A program made the position numbers and the translations under genes. The notes below the pieces were generated by a model, which saw only the letters and a program-made list of their open reading frames with translations, did no database searches and had not been told where the DNA came from. From JBMYXZ01 sp049608925 (GTDB taxonomy: Bacteria > Pseudomonadota > Alphaproteobacteria > JAGOMX01): DNA of 14,232 nucleotides. Where the stretch lies: the NCBI GenBank assembly GCA_049608925.1, contig JBMYXZ010000030.1, positions 1 through 14,232 of the forward strand, read 5' to 3'. This document shows, in pieces, positions 8,002-14,232 of this stretch; the first letter of the stretch is position 1, and every line of letters begins with the position of its first letter.

Positions 8002-8004
8002 GCA

Positions 8005-8032
8005 TTGAAAAATATATCACATAGCCCATAAT
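8005..8032 (+). promoter_or_regulatory. Promoter of the Nudix-like gene
   Basis: TTGAAA (8005-8010, 5 of 6), 16-nt spacer, CATAAT (8027-8032, 5 of 6), directly after the small-RNA terminator and 28 bp before ATG 8061. Confidence 0.65.
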
Positions 8033-8060
8033 AAAGAAACAATAAGAATTACAGTTGGAT

Positions 8061-8744
8061 ATGCTCATGAAAAATTTATTTGTACTATTACTACTATTTG
8101 TTGCAACACCCAGTCTTGCAGCTACCCTAAAATGCAAGCGCGGCCCTGTTGAACGCGCAGGAATTATTATTTTGGAAGAACTTCCCTCTAATGAAATTGT
8201 TGTATTCATGGGGGTTGATCGACATGGCTTATCAACAAAAGCACCCTTAGTAAGCTTTCTAACTGGTCGCGTAGACAAAGAAGATGGCAATACTAAAAAG
8301 ACTGCTATTCGTGAAGCTATTGAAGAATCAGGTGGCCCTTACTCGCCCCTTAAAGGCCTTAAAGTAAAGCACCTGAAGCATAGGCCGTATATATATAGAG
8401 GTCGCATTCAGCTGTTTGTATTGCGCGCCCGCGATATTGCTGAAATCACCGGCAAAGAAGTTAGTGAAAAATCTCTAAGTAATGCCGTCGCACAGGCCTT
8501 GAATGACACCTCCCTGCCCCATGAAAACCGCGAGGTATCAAGATACCATTCAGTTCCCTTGAATCAGCTGCTAGAACAAGCAGCACATATTAATGAAATT
8601 GGCTTGCGTAAAGCGCCTGAGTCTGAGTTCACCCTAAAAACTGTAGACCATAGCATTCCCGTACGTGTCGAACGCCATTATATGCGTGTAGTTGCACGAA
8701 ACGTGGCAAAATTAAAGAAAATCGCGCGAAAATTATTTGAATAA
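8061..8744 (+). CDS. Exported protein with a Nudix box
   Basis: The 227-residue protein starts with a clear Sec-type signal peptide (MLMKNLFVLLLLF..., probable cleavage after SLA, residues 18-20). The mature part contains a Nudix hydrolase motif at about 69-92. Its core REAIEESGG (84-92) keeps the metal-binding RExxEE, but the first half (GRVDKEDGNTKKTAI) is one residue longer than the standard box and lacks the usual first Glu at its normal spacing. Nudix enzymes hydrolyse nucleoside diphosphates linked to other groups and are normally cytoplasmic, so an exported one is unusual. The C-terminal third is rich in Lys and Arg. Starts at 8061 and 8067 are both possible; the ribosome site is weak. 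The next gene is also exported. Confidence 0.75.
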   Translation: MLMKNLFVLLLLFVATPSLAATLKCKRGPVERAGIIILEELPSNEIVVFMGVDRHGLSTKAPLVSFLTGRVDKEDGNTKKTAIREAIEESGGPYSPLKGLKVKHLKHRPYIYRGRIQLFVLRARDIAEITGKEVSEKSLSNAVAQALNDTSLPHENREVSRYHSVPLNQLLEQAAHINEIGLRKAPESEFTLKTVDHSIPVRVERHYMRVVARNVAKLKKIARKLFE

Positions 8745-8810
8745 TCTGGCGCCATACATTAATAATATAATAATAAAACACTTCTAATTGGCAAAATTTA
8801 TGGCTTTTGC

Positions 8811-8844
8811 TATGACTTTTCGTCATATGTGATATACTTATAAT
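8811..8844 (+). promoter_or_regulatory. Probable lipase promoter with an operator-like inverted repeat
   Basis: A perfect TATAAT -10 box is at 8839-8844. The position expected for the -35 box falls inside an inverted repeat, TATGAC (8811-8816) and GTCATA (8822-8827) with a 5-nt centre, and no good -35 sequence is present. This layout suits activator or repressor control. The transcript would have a leader of about 90 nt. Confidence 0.4.
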
Positions 8845-8940
8845 AGAGTGCAATAGGTATTGAACAATTGCAAGATATGATATACATATATGTTGTATTT
8901 TAAATTTGTTTATACTTAGTTTTTAAAATTGGTGGGAAAT

Positions 8941-10932
8941 ATGAGAAAAAATATTTTATTATTCAGTTCCGCGATTGTAGCCAGCATGGTATCAGTTGCT
9001 TCTGTTAATGCAGCTGTTAAGCCTGCGAACGAATTTCGTGATCTTGCAAATGGCAAGGGCATTCACTCTACACAAGGCATGGTGCAAGAAGACATTCTTG
9101 AGCAAGAGAAAATGTCTAAAAGCGTCGGCATCCGCGCCAAGCAAGACAAAGAAGAAGGCCAGCAGCAAATTTCTCGTAATAATGCACCTGAATTCACACC
9201 TGCGATAACGCGTGATGAAGACGGTAAAGTGCGTATTGCAGCCCACATCTCAGCTAAGTACGATTTCTTGAAAGATCTAAACGATCTATCATATGCAATC
9301 GTTAAGGGCGAAAAGCGCTCGATTGAAATTATGAATGACCTTCAAAAAGAAGGCTATATTATAAAGTCATTTGGTGGACTTGAAGGAACTCGCAGCACAT
9401 ATGGCGATCTTTCCGGCCTTGTTCTGATTGCACCAGACGGTGACGTTTACGTTGCGATCCATGGAACAGCAACTGTCGACGATGGTATTGAAATCGAAGG
9501 TAAGAACCAGGGCTTAATGGCCGGTTGGGAAACCAACTTTGATGGCGAGCTTGTTTTGGCAAAGCCAGAGTTCATGAACAAGGGCTATTGCCGCGAAATG
9601 TTCAACGAGTTGTTAAGATACTCAAAAGACTTGGGCGGACCATCTGTATTAACTGAAACCCTTGAAGGCATGCTATATGAAGACGTCGTCGGATACGACC
9701 AGGCTAAAATCATGGAAGCGACTATCAATGCGATGATTGAAAAAGGCCAGGTTTCAGGCGAGCTTGCCAAAAAGCTAAGTAATGCACTGTTTACCCAGTT
9801 GCGTGTTATGGAATACGTCAACAACAACCCTCGCTTGTTCGAGGGGAAGGTCCACAACGGATTTGCACGTAAAGTTTATTCATACATGCCAGACCTTGAG
9901 AATGTCATGACTGAAATTCAGCAAAAAATGGGCTTTAAAGGGCGCGTTTATATCACTGGTCACTCAATGGGTGGCGGTCTTGCAGTTGGAACGGCAGAAG
10001 CGTTGATGAATCTGCCATCTCTGAACATCAAACGCGGCCAGCTTCAAGCTGTTGGCTTCTCAGCTGCGCGTTTTGGCGATGAAAAGTTTGCAAAAGCCTT
10101 TGACGAAAAAGTTGGAAACGAGAACTATCTGCGCCACAACGTTGCAGACGGTGACCCTGTGCCGATCGCCAGCGGTGATACAGCGATGAAAGCTTTGCTT
10201 GAAAAAGTACCGGCTCTTGGCCGTGCACTAGGAACTTTTGCAGGATTTGCAGATGTTGGAACACTTATCTATGATGATGGTGCTTCTGTTTGGGAACGTG
10301 CGAAAGAAAAGTATTCTGGCAACCCAAAATATAAAGATCTAGTGCCAATGGCAGATGTTTTTGCCAGCACAATCAAATACGCCCTAAGCTGGGTTGGCGT
10401 TGAGGTACCTGAGACATTTGCTGAAGCAGAGAAAAAGTTTGCTTGGTATGACCTTTGGGGTCGCGGCAAGCATGCATACCAAAAAGCTAAATTTGTTTGG
10501 ATGGTTGCCAAAGCTGCTCGCGGCAACGAAGATGCCATCAAGGACCTCTCTACAGTTGCAGCAATGCGCTATGGCGGTTTGCACTTTGGACATGTTGACG
10601 ACAATGGTGATGCGGTATTTAACCCGGCCGTAGTTGGTACAAACATCCAAGAGATGGCGGAAAAAGGCGATCAACACCAAAGCTCTCGCCAAGATGGTGC
10701 GACTAAACAGCTTCTACCATCTACTGAGTCGGTGCAGGAAGCTTTTGAAAACGCCCGCACAAAACAAGCAGCACAGGCCAAAAAGCCACTGCTTGATGCC
10801 GACTTTGTTAATCAGGCAATTGATAGGGCACAACAAAGCGTTAAACAGCCTAATGCTGGTGACATTGTAACGCCTGAGATTATTGAGCCTCTAGAAGCAG
10901 ACAACCGCATTTTGGTTGATCCTGTAAGGTAA
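8941..10932 (+). CDS. Secreted class 3 lipase-family protein
   Basis: This is a 663-residue protein with a Sec-type signal peptide (MRKNILLFSSAIVASMVSVA..., likely cut after VNA near residue 25). The alpha/beta-hydrolase part resembles class 3 lipases. It has an IHGTAT strand (oxyanion region), HNGF (305-308), the nucleophile elbow GHSMGGG with Ser342, AARFGDEKFAKAF after it, and NVADGDPVP with Asp405 as likely acid residue; His548 or His551 is a candidate catalytic His. Two regions, about 120-300 and 410-540, are long compared with simple lipases and may form a lid or accessory part. The C-terminal 110 residues are Gln/Ala/Lys-rich and probably disordered. ATG 8941 is the start because it begins the signal peptide; TTG 8929 is unlikely. 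GGTGGGA (8931-8937) is a weak ribosome site. It would act on lipids outside the cytoplasm. Confidence 0.88.
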   Translation: MRKNILLFSSAIVASMVSVASVNAAVKPANEFRDLANGKGIHSTQGMVQEDILEQEKMSKSVGIRAKQDKEEGQQQISRNNAPEFTPAITRDEDGKVRIAAHISAKYDFLKDLNDLSYAIVKGEKRSIEIMNDLQKEGYIIKSFGGLEGTRSTYGDLSGLVLIAPDGDVYVAIHGTATVDDGIEIEGKNQGLMAGWETNFDGELVLAKPEFMNKGYCREMFNELLRYSKDLGGPSVLTETLEGMLYEDVVGYDQAKIMEATINAMIEKGQVSGELAKKLSNALFTQLRVMEYVNNNPRLFEGKVHNGFARKVYSYMPDLENVMTEIQQKMGFKGRVYITGHSMGGGLAVGTAEALMNLPSLNIKRGQLQAVGFSAARFGDEKFAKAFDEKVGNENYLRHNVADGDPVPIASGDTAMKALLEKVPALGRALGTFAGFADVGTLIYDDGASVWERAKEKYSGNPKYKDLVPMADVFASTIKYALSWVGVEVPETFAEAEKKFAWYDLWGRGKHAYQKAKFVWMVAKAARGNEDAIKDLSTVAAMRYGGLHFGHVDDNGDAVFNPAVVGTNIQEMAEKGDQHQSSRQDGATKQLLPSTESVQEAFENARTKQAAQAKKPLLDADFVNQAIDRAQQSVKQPNAGDIVTPEIIEPLEADNRILVDPVR

Positions 10933-10953
10933 TAGCTTCAGGCAATAGCAAAC

Positions 10954-10993
10954 AAAAAAGCCCACGAGGAATATCTTTCCCGGGGGCTTTTTT
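10954..10993. terminator. Bidirectional intrinsic terminator
   Basis: AAAAAAGCCC (10954-10963) pairs with GGGCTTTTTT (10984-10993). An inner helix (GGAA with TTCC) extends the stem. Six T follow the stem on each strand. It ends the lipase transcript and, from the other side, the ssrA-sspB-DUF6898 cluster. Confidence 0.88.
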
Positions 10994-11055
10994 ATTATTG
11001 TTATAGTTTGTGCTGATGCATCATCTTCTATCTATCGGCTCCCCAAAAAAGCACA

Positions 11056-11241
11056 CTACCTATCGCTTTTCTCCATCACGTACTTCAGCTTACGCTTGGC
11101 AAGCAACATCTGTTGATGGCGGGACAATGAAGCAGGCGCAATGGACACAACCTCTAAACCGGTTGAAACATCGACTGCAGTAATTTTCATGAAATTGCCT
11201 TGCTGATGAAACTCGAATATGACCTCATCAGCATCTTGCAT
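11056..11241 (-). CDS. DUF6898-like small protein
   Basis: This 61-residue protein begins DADEVIFEFHQQGNFMKITAVDVSTGLEVVSIAP and ends in a Lys/Arg-rich helix (LAKRKLKYVMEK). The pattern of an N-terminal strand pair (FEF..QGN..KITAVD..TG.EV) with a C-terminal basic helix is that of the short alphaproteobacterial DUF6898 family, sometimes mislabelled as serine hydroxymethyltransferase. Its function is unknown. It starts 6 nt after the sspB stop, so it is almost certainly co-translated with sspB. There is no signal peptide; it is cytoplasmic. My family assignment is from memory of the pattern. Confidence 0.72.
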   Translation of the reverse strand: MQDADEVIFEFHQQGNFMKITAVDVSTGLEVVSIAPASLSRHQQMLLAKRKLKYVMEKSDR

Positions 11242-11247
11242 GACATC

Positions 11248-11757
11248 TTACTTCTTTTTGTTTTTCCTGAAGGTGTCAAGGGTGACGATATTATCAGAGC
11301 CGACAGTCCCAGCAGGGTTTACATCTGCGTCAGCGCCATCAGAAATTGGCGGCGTCTTACTGGTGCCAGGTGTAGGACCTGCATAATCTTCGGGTGTAAA
11401 CTGAAGACCAAACTTAACAGAAGGATCCATAAAGCTGACCAACGCACCATATGGAATGGTTAGACGCTCGTGCGAGCCGTTAAAGCTTAAGGTAACGCTG
11501 AAAGATTTACTTTCGATGCTTAGATCCCAAAATTGATGCTGCATCACAACCGTGACCTCGCTTGGATGCTGGTCACGCAGATAGTCAGGCATTACAACGT
11601 CATTGCGGTCCGTTCGAAAGGTTATATAAAAGTGATGATTCCCTGGCAAGCCATTATCTGCAATTGCCTTAAGAGCATTACGGACAACTTCCCGCAAGGC
11701 GTCTTGTATTAAACGATCGTAATCTAAAGAATCCACTGGCTTCTTTCCTTTACCCAT
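11248..11757 (-). CDS. sspB: SspB, ClpXP adaptor for ssrA-tagged proteins (alphaproteobacterial type)
   Basis: SspB binds the tmRNA-encoded degradation tag and the ClpX ATPase, speeding ClpXP degradation of products from stalled ribosomes. The 169-residue protein has the folded tag-binding domain at about 1-120 (LIQDALREVVRNALKAIADNGLPGNHHFYITFRT ... FSVTLSFNGSHERLTIPYGALVSFMDPSVKFGLQF). A flexible Pro/Gly/Asp-rich linker follows. The C-terminal end NIVTLDTFRKNKKK is the ClpX-binding tail seen in alphaproteobacterial SspB. The start ATG 11757 has only a weak AAAG-type ribosome site. It lies 24 nt beyond the 3' hairpin of the tmRNA coding piece, on the same strand, and 6 nt before the DUF6898-like gene. 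Tag-maker and tag-reader are therefore adjacent. Confidence 0.94.
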   Translation of the reverse strand: MGKGKKPVDSLDYDRLIQDALREVVRNALKAIADNGLPGNHHFYITFRTDRNDVVMPDYLRDQHPSEVTVVMQHQFWDLSIESKSFSVTLSFNGSHERLTIPYGALVSFMDPSVKFGLQFTPEDYAGPTPGTSKTPPISDGADADVNPAGTVGSDNIVTLDTFRKNKKK

Positions 11758-11780
11758 TAACTTTGAACCCGACTTTTAAG

Positions 11781-12068
11781 TGAGGGGCTTCTGTTGCCCG
11801 GTGCCCCTCAAACCGCTTTGCTTATCAACATTAAGCAGCTACAGCTGTAGCCACGTTTGTGTTAATTGCAAATGGTGCATTATCATTAGTTGCATCCATA
11901 AAAATAGCCCGATATCGGTGGTACAATGCCGAGCAAAAATCATACCTTTACCACGCGTGTCGATCCTGTTTCGTCCCCACCTCAGATAACAACTGATCCA
12001 GTGTGTTAGCTGAGGTGGAGACGCCGGGTACCGCCCCCGGGTCCACTACGATTATTCCGTATAACGTT
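11781..12068 (-). ncRNA. ssrA: Two-piece (circularly permuted) tmRNA
   Basis: tmRNA rescues stalled ribosomes and adds a proteolysis tag. Read on the minus strand, the acceptor piece comes first and has a T arm CCGGG-GGCGGTA-CCCGG (12040-12024) and the acceptor strand CGTCTCC (12023-12017), then ACC. A spacer folds back (ACCTCAG with CTGAGGT) and is presumably removed. The coding piece starts GGGGACGAAACAGGATCGAC at 11978; GGGGACG pairs with CGTCTCC. Next comes pseudoknot PK1 (GTGGTA/TACCAC, with TCGG/CCGA). The tag frame, 11893-11831, encodes ATNDNAPFAI then NTNVATAVAA and a TAA stop. The 3' end is an 8-bp hairpin, GCCCCTCA with TGAGGGGC (11810-11781). Permutation is known for alphaproteobacteria. 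The exact 5' end of the acceptor piece (about 12068) and the processing sites are inferred. Confidence 0.93.
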
Positions 12069-12100
12069 TATCGCCATAGTCAAATTTCTCTGACATTTAT

Positions 12101-12128
12101 ATTATAACCTACATTCCCCAGAAAACAA
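12101..12128 (-). promoter_or_regulatory. Probable ssrA promoter
   Basis: On the minus strand a perfect TATAAT -10 box lies at 12106-12101. A weak -35, TTGTTT (12128-12123), is 16 nt upstream. Transcription would begin near 12094, about 25 nt before the acceptor piece. sspB and the DUF6898-like gene may be read from this promoter too. Confidence 0.5.
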
Positions 12129-12255
12129 AGGTTTTTGCCCTTTTTTATTATAAGCTTGGAATACCAAGGCCTTAAAAAGCTTGCGGCGATTAACCGGTAT
12201 TTAAGACATCTTTTCTAAACTGAAGATAGAGAAGATGACCTTGGAGAAAGAAGTC

Positions 12256-12810
12256 ATGCGCACTTATCATCATGTATGGGAAAATGCTTTAAGCCCACAA
12301 CAGTGCCAAGAAATCATTGATTATGCGGCGAAAATACCATTTTTGGAAGCTGGCGTTAGGTATCAATCTTCAAAAGCACCTGCCGTGCGCAAATCCAACA
12401 TTAAGTGGCTACCGCGCGATGACCAGGAAGGAAAGTGGATATGGGAGCACATCATCCGCATGTTCCACCAATCTAACCAGGCAAACTATGGCTTTAATCT
12501 GTCCTATATGCCTTCTATTCAATATACCGAATATCATAGTGATCAACAGGGATATTACGATTGGCATATAGACACCGTGTGGACAGATGAGCGCCCTTCC
12601 CACAGAAAGCTTAGCGTTTCTATCCAATTGTCTGACTCCAGTGATTATGAAGGTGGTCAGCTTGAATTCGAGCGCAAGCCCGAAAAGGATATTCGCAAAA
12701 GAGGGACCGCTGTGATCTTCCCAAGCTTTGTACGTCATCGTGTAACACCTGTTACAGCTGGCAAAAGGCACTCTCTGGTTGCCTGGTTCGAAGGTCCAAA
12801 ATTCGTTTAA
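12256..12810 (+). CDS. 2-oxoglutarate/Fe(II)-dependent dioxygenase, prolyl-hydroxylase-like
   Basis: This is a small cytoplasmic oxygenase of the prolyl 4-hydroxylase/2OG-FeII superfamily. From ATG 12256 (184 residues) the iron ligands are His104 and Asp106 in YDWHIDTVW and His161 in FVRHRVTPV. Arg171 in GKRHSLVAW, ten residues after the distal His, is the expected 2-oxoglutarate anchor. The double-stranded helix core reads KLSVSIQLSDSSDYEGGQLEF, a hallmark stretch. The substrate is unknown. ATG 12235 gives a form seven residues longer; I prefer 12256 because GGAG (12243-12246) is better placed and the protein then starts at the family's usual N-terminus. It is not sequence-related in an obvious way to the oxygenase at 130-1002. 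It lies alone, divergent from ssrA. Confidence 0.88.
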   Translation: MRTYHHVWENALSPQQCQEIIDYAAKIPFLEAGVRYQSSKAPAVRKSNIKWLPRDDQEGKWIWEHIIRMFHQSNQANYGFNLSYMPSIQYTEYHSDQQGYYDWHIDTVWTDERPSHRKLSVSIQLSDSSDYEGGQLEFERKPEKDIRKRGTAVIFPSFVRHRVTPVTAGKRHSLVAWFEGPKFV

Positions 12811-12812
12811 AC

Positions 12813-12851
12813 ATTAAGGGCTATAGCATTTTGATCGCCAAAGCCCTTAAT
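12813..12851. repeat. Inverted repeat after the dioxygenase gene
   Basis: ATTAAGGGCT (12813-12822) and AGCCCTTAAT (12842-12851) form a perfect 10-bp inverted repeat with a 19-nt centre, 2 bp after the stop codon. No T-run follows on either strand. It may end or stabilise the dioxygenase transcript, or regulate the downstream gene. Confidence 0.5.
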
Positions 12852-12957
12852 TATCCATTCCGCTTGCAGAATTCATCTTTCATTAAGACTCACTTCGCGC
12901 GACCTTAAACTTTTCAACTGTACTCTGCAGCGTGTCCAAATTCATCAGGAGGAAATC

Positions 12958-14007
12958 ATGCACATGCTGGGACTTACACTACTTACTCTTGCAACACTTT
13001 TGCTTCAGCCCCTTTCAGCATCATACCTGTCTGATGTTGAAATCCCCCCAATTGTTGGCAAAAAGCAGTCTGTGAACATCTATTTTCAGAAGGAAAAACC
13101 AGACCGGAAGACAAATTTCGGCATGGGTATATATGGTAAAGCTGGATATGCCTCCAGCCCAGGTGAAGGATATTTCCTGGTTGAAGGCTATGACACTATG
13201 CATTCATACGTAAAAGACACGCACCCTGAAATTTTATATGATATCTTTCCATTCGTTATCCCAAGTGGCACCAGCCATGCTGACGATATTCACATCTCAA
13301 CCCTTATTGTCCCGAAGAAAAGAGAAAAATACGGTCAATGGGAAGATCCTATCATCATCGTGATGAACTCTAACCTAACGATGAAGGACTATCATAAACT
13401 GACACAACACCGGGGCAAGAAAATGTCCAAGGCATTTGACTGGGTGTTCGAACGCATGTTACTGCGCGTGCCCGAGGATGAAGACCGCAAGTTTCAGGGG
13501 CTAAAGAAATTACTCGAAAAAGCCTTATTAGCACACATAAATGGCGTGAAGGATTATTTCATTGCCTGCCAGAAAGGTAAGAAAAAGAAAACGCCACCGA
13601 TAGATTCATTCATCATGGCCATGCAGTTAATGCAAAAAATCAACGACCAGTGGAGCGTCAAGAGCAAGCCTGGCATCCGCAGGATGTACACCCCACGCAC
13701 TGTATTGATCAACAATGAAGAGGGTAAAGAAGAAATCCTTACAGAAGTTGCTTATGAATCCCCCAGAGTGGCAGAGAAAGCTAAGCCCAAGCGTCGCAAG
13801 AAAGCTGCGGAACTGCGTGCCAGTACCGAAAGCATTTCTGGATCTGTTCAATTACCAAAATTGAATCTGGTGGGGATTTCAGGACTAAAGCTAGAAAAGT
13901 CCCCTCGCCCGAACAAGGAAGTAATCGTGCGCAAGAAAACCCTTAAAAGACTTAGCAGAAAACCTTCAAGGGCGCCTCCTACTCCAAAGGGTGAGAAGGA
14001 GTTATAA
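12958..14007 (+). CDS. Secreted protein of unknown function with a Lys/Arg-rich tail
   Basis: I do not recognise this 349-residue protein. It begins with a Sec-type signal peptide (MHMLGLTLLTLATLLLQPLSA, likely cut after residue 21). Residues 25-150 look like a folded beta-rich part, and 155-200 is helical. From about 205 it becomes strongly basic, with GKKKK (207-211), KAKPKRRKK (274-282) and RKKTLKRLSRKPSR (325-338), and the last 85 residues are low-complexity and Ser/Pro-rich. The start is fixed by a perfect AGGAGG (12947-12952) 5 nt before ATG, the strongest ribosome site in the window. The basic tail could bind DNA, RNA or a polyanionic surface, and KPKRRKK resembles a eukaryotic nuclear-localisation signal. 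An effector role is speculation. Confidence 0.8.
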   Translation: MHMLGLTLLTLATLLLQPLSASYLSDVEIPPIVGKKQSVNIYFQKEKPDRKTNFGMGIYGKAGYASSPGEGYFLVEGYDTMHSYVKDTHPEILYDIFPFVIPSGTSHADDIHISTLIVPKKREKYGQWEDPIIIVMNSNLTMKDYHKLTQHRGKKMSKAFDWVFERMLLRVPEDEDRKFQGLKKLLEKALLAHINGVKDYFIACQKGKKKKTPPIDSFIMAMQLMQKINDQWSVKSKPGIRRMYTPRTVLINNEEGKEEILTEVAYESPRVAEKAKPKRRKKAAELRASTESISGSVQLPKLNLVGISGLKLEKSPRPNKEVIVRKKTLKRLSRKPSRAPPTPKGEKEL

Positions 14008-14029
14008 GAGATTGATATTTTCAGGATTT

Positions 14030-14110
14030 TCTCAGCCCTCTACCCCATACTCCGACGCTCCGTGACTTGACCCATAACTATCCGCGATAAATTGGGGTGG
14101 TGAGCTGAGA
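14030..14110. repeat. Imperfect inverted repeat enclosing a REP-like core
   Basis: TCTCAGCCCTCTACCCCA (14030-14047) is matched by TGGGGTGGTGAGCTGAGA (14093-14110). These 18-nt arms agree at 15 positions as an inverted repeat. The 45-nt centre contains TCCGACGCTCCGTGACTTGAC (14051-14071), which resembles the last bases of the window. Confidence 0.6.
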
Positions 14111-14177
14111 GCATATATCAGCCATATGGTTCAGGGTATTATTAGGACGCATGACTTCTTTAGGAGGAGCTAAGGCC

Positions 14178-14193
14178 AGAGCTCTAGAGCTCT
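14178..14193. repeat. 16-bp perfect palindrome
   Basis: AGAGCTCTAGAGCTCT is its own reverse complement. It sits between the inverted-repeat element and the REP-like repeat at the window edge. It may be part of the same intergenic repeat unit. The stretch from 14111 to 14177 shows no gene. Confidence 0.5.
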
Positions 14194-14210
14194 CCCTCCA
14201 TTCGCCCAAA

Positions 14211-14232
14211 TTCCGACTTTCCGCGGCTTGAC
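14211..14232. repeat. REP-like palindromic repeat, cut by the window end
   Basis: The last 22 bases (TTCCGACTTTCC then GCGGCTTGAC) match 14050-14071 at 17 of 22 positions. CCGCGGCTTGAC at the very end looks like the left half of a CCGCGG...CCGCGG palindrome of the kind scattered in alphaproteobacterial intergenic regions. The right half would lie outside the window. Confidence 0.45.

Noticed and set aside
8992..10870. Several reading frames of 60-100 codons inside the lipase gene on both strands
   Set aside because: They are fully contained in a gene with clear domain motifs and have no ribosome sites or recognisable products.
11780..11989. A 69-residue plus-strand reading frame
   Set aside because: It lies entirely on the antisense of the tmRNA coding piece, which explains every conserved element there.
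12152..12183. AAGCTTG direct repeat and CTTGG-CCAAG hairpin upstream of the dioxygenase gene
   Set aside because: The elements are short, lack a T-run, and are not tied to a clear promoter.

Overview
The window looks like a chromosomal segment of an AT-leaning alphaproteobacterium. The lineage markers are a circularly permuted two-piece tmRNA gene, an alphaproteobacterial-type SspB with its short DUF6898-like partner, and a MucR/Ros-family regulator. The moderate GC content and a cluster of exported proteins (Nudix, class 3 lipase, basic-tailed protein) would suit a host-associated lineage such as Holosporales or a relative, but that placement is inference. I see no phage, insertion sequence or CRISPR array.

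Layout. Positions 69-187 hold a tRNA-His(GTG) gene with its own promoter. A 2-oxoglutarate/Fe(II)-type oxygenase gene on the minus strand (130-1002) runs into this tRNA and stops inside it. A minimal prepilin peptidase (1092-1481) follows, then dcd-murA (nucleotide and peptidoglycan precursor synthesis, overlapping by 8 nt), then a deacylase-like gene and an MFS transporter 3 nt apart (3547-5850). These end at a strong bidirectional terminator shared with the convergent mucR-like gene (5951-6406). tsaB (minus) and a VanX/DdpX-like dipeptidase (plus) are divergent. Between the dipeptidase and the next gene lies a free-standing structured small RNA (about 7877-8001) with a near-consensus promoter, C-rich anti-Shine-Dalgarno motifs and an intrinsic terminator.

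From 8061 the region is rich in exported proteins: a Nudix-box protein with a signal peptide, then a 663-residue class 3 lipase with a signal peptide. On the opposite strand lies a tmRNA-tagging quality-control cluster: ssrA (acceptor piece, spacer, coding piece), sspB 24 nt downstream, and a DUF6898-like gene, all read leftward and ending at the terminator shared with the lipase gene. ssrA makes the degradation tag and SspB delivers tagged proteins to ClpXP, so the RNA and its reader are neighbours here. A second small oxygenase and a secreted protein with a long Lys/Arg-rich tail follow. The right end carries an imperfect inverted-repeat element and a REP-like repeat cut by the window edge.

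The most interesting items are the ssrA-sspB cluster with an unusually long predicted tag, the unannotated small RNA, and two metalloenzyme-like proteins (deacylase, dipeptidase) whose canonical active-site residues are substituted.
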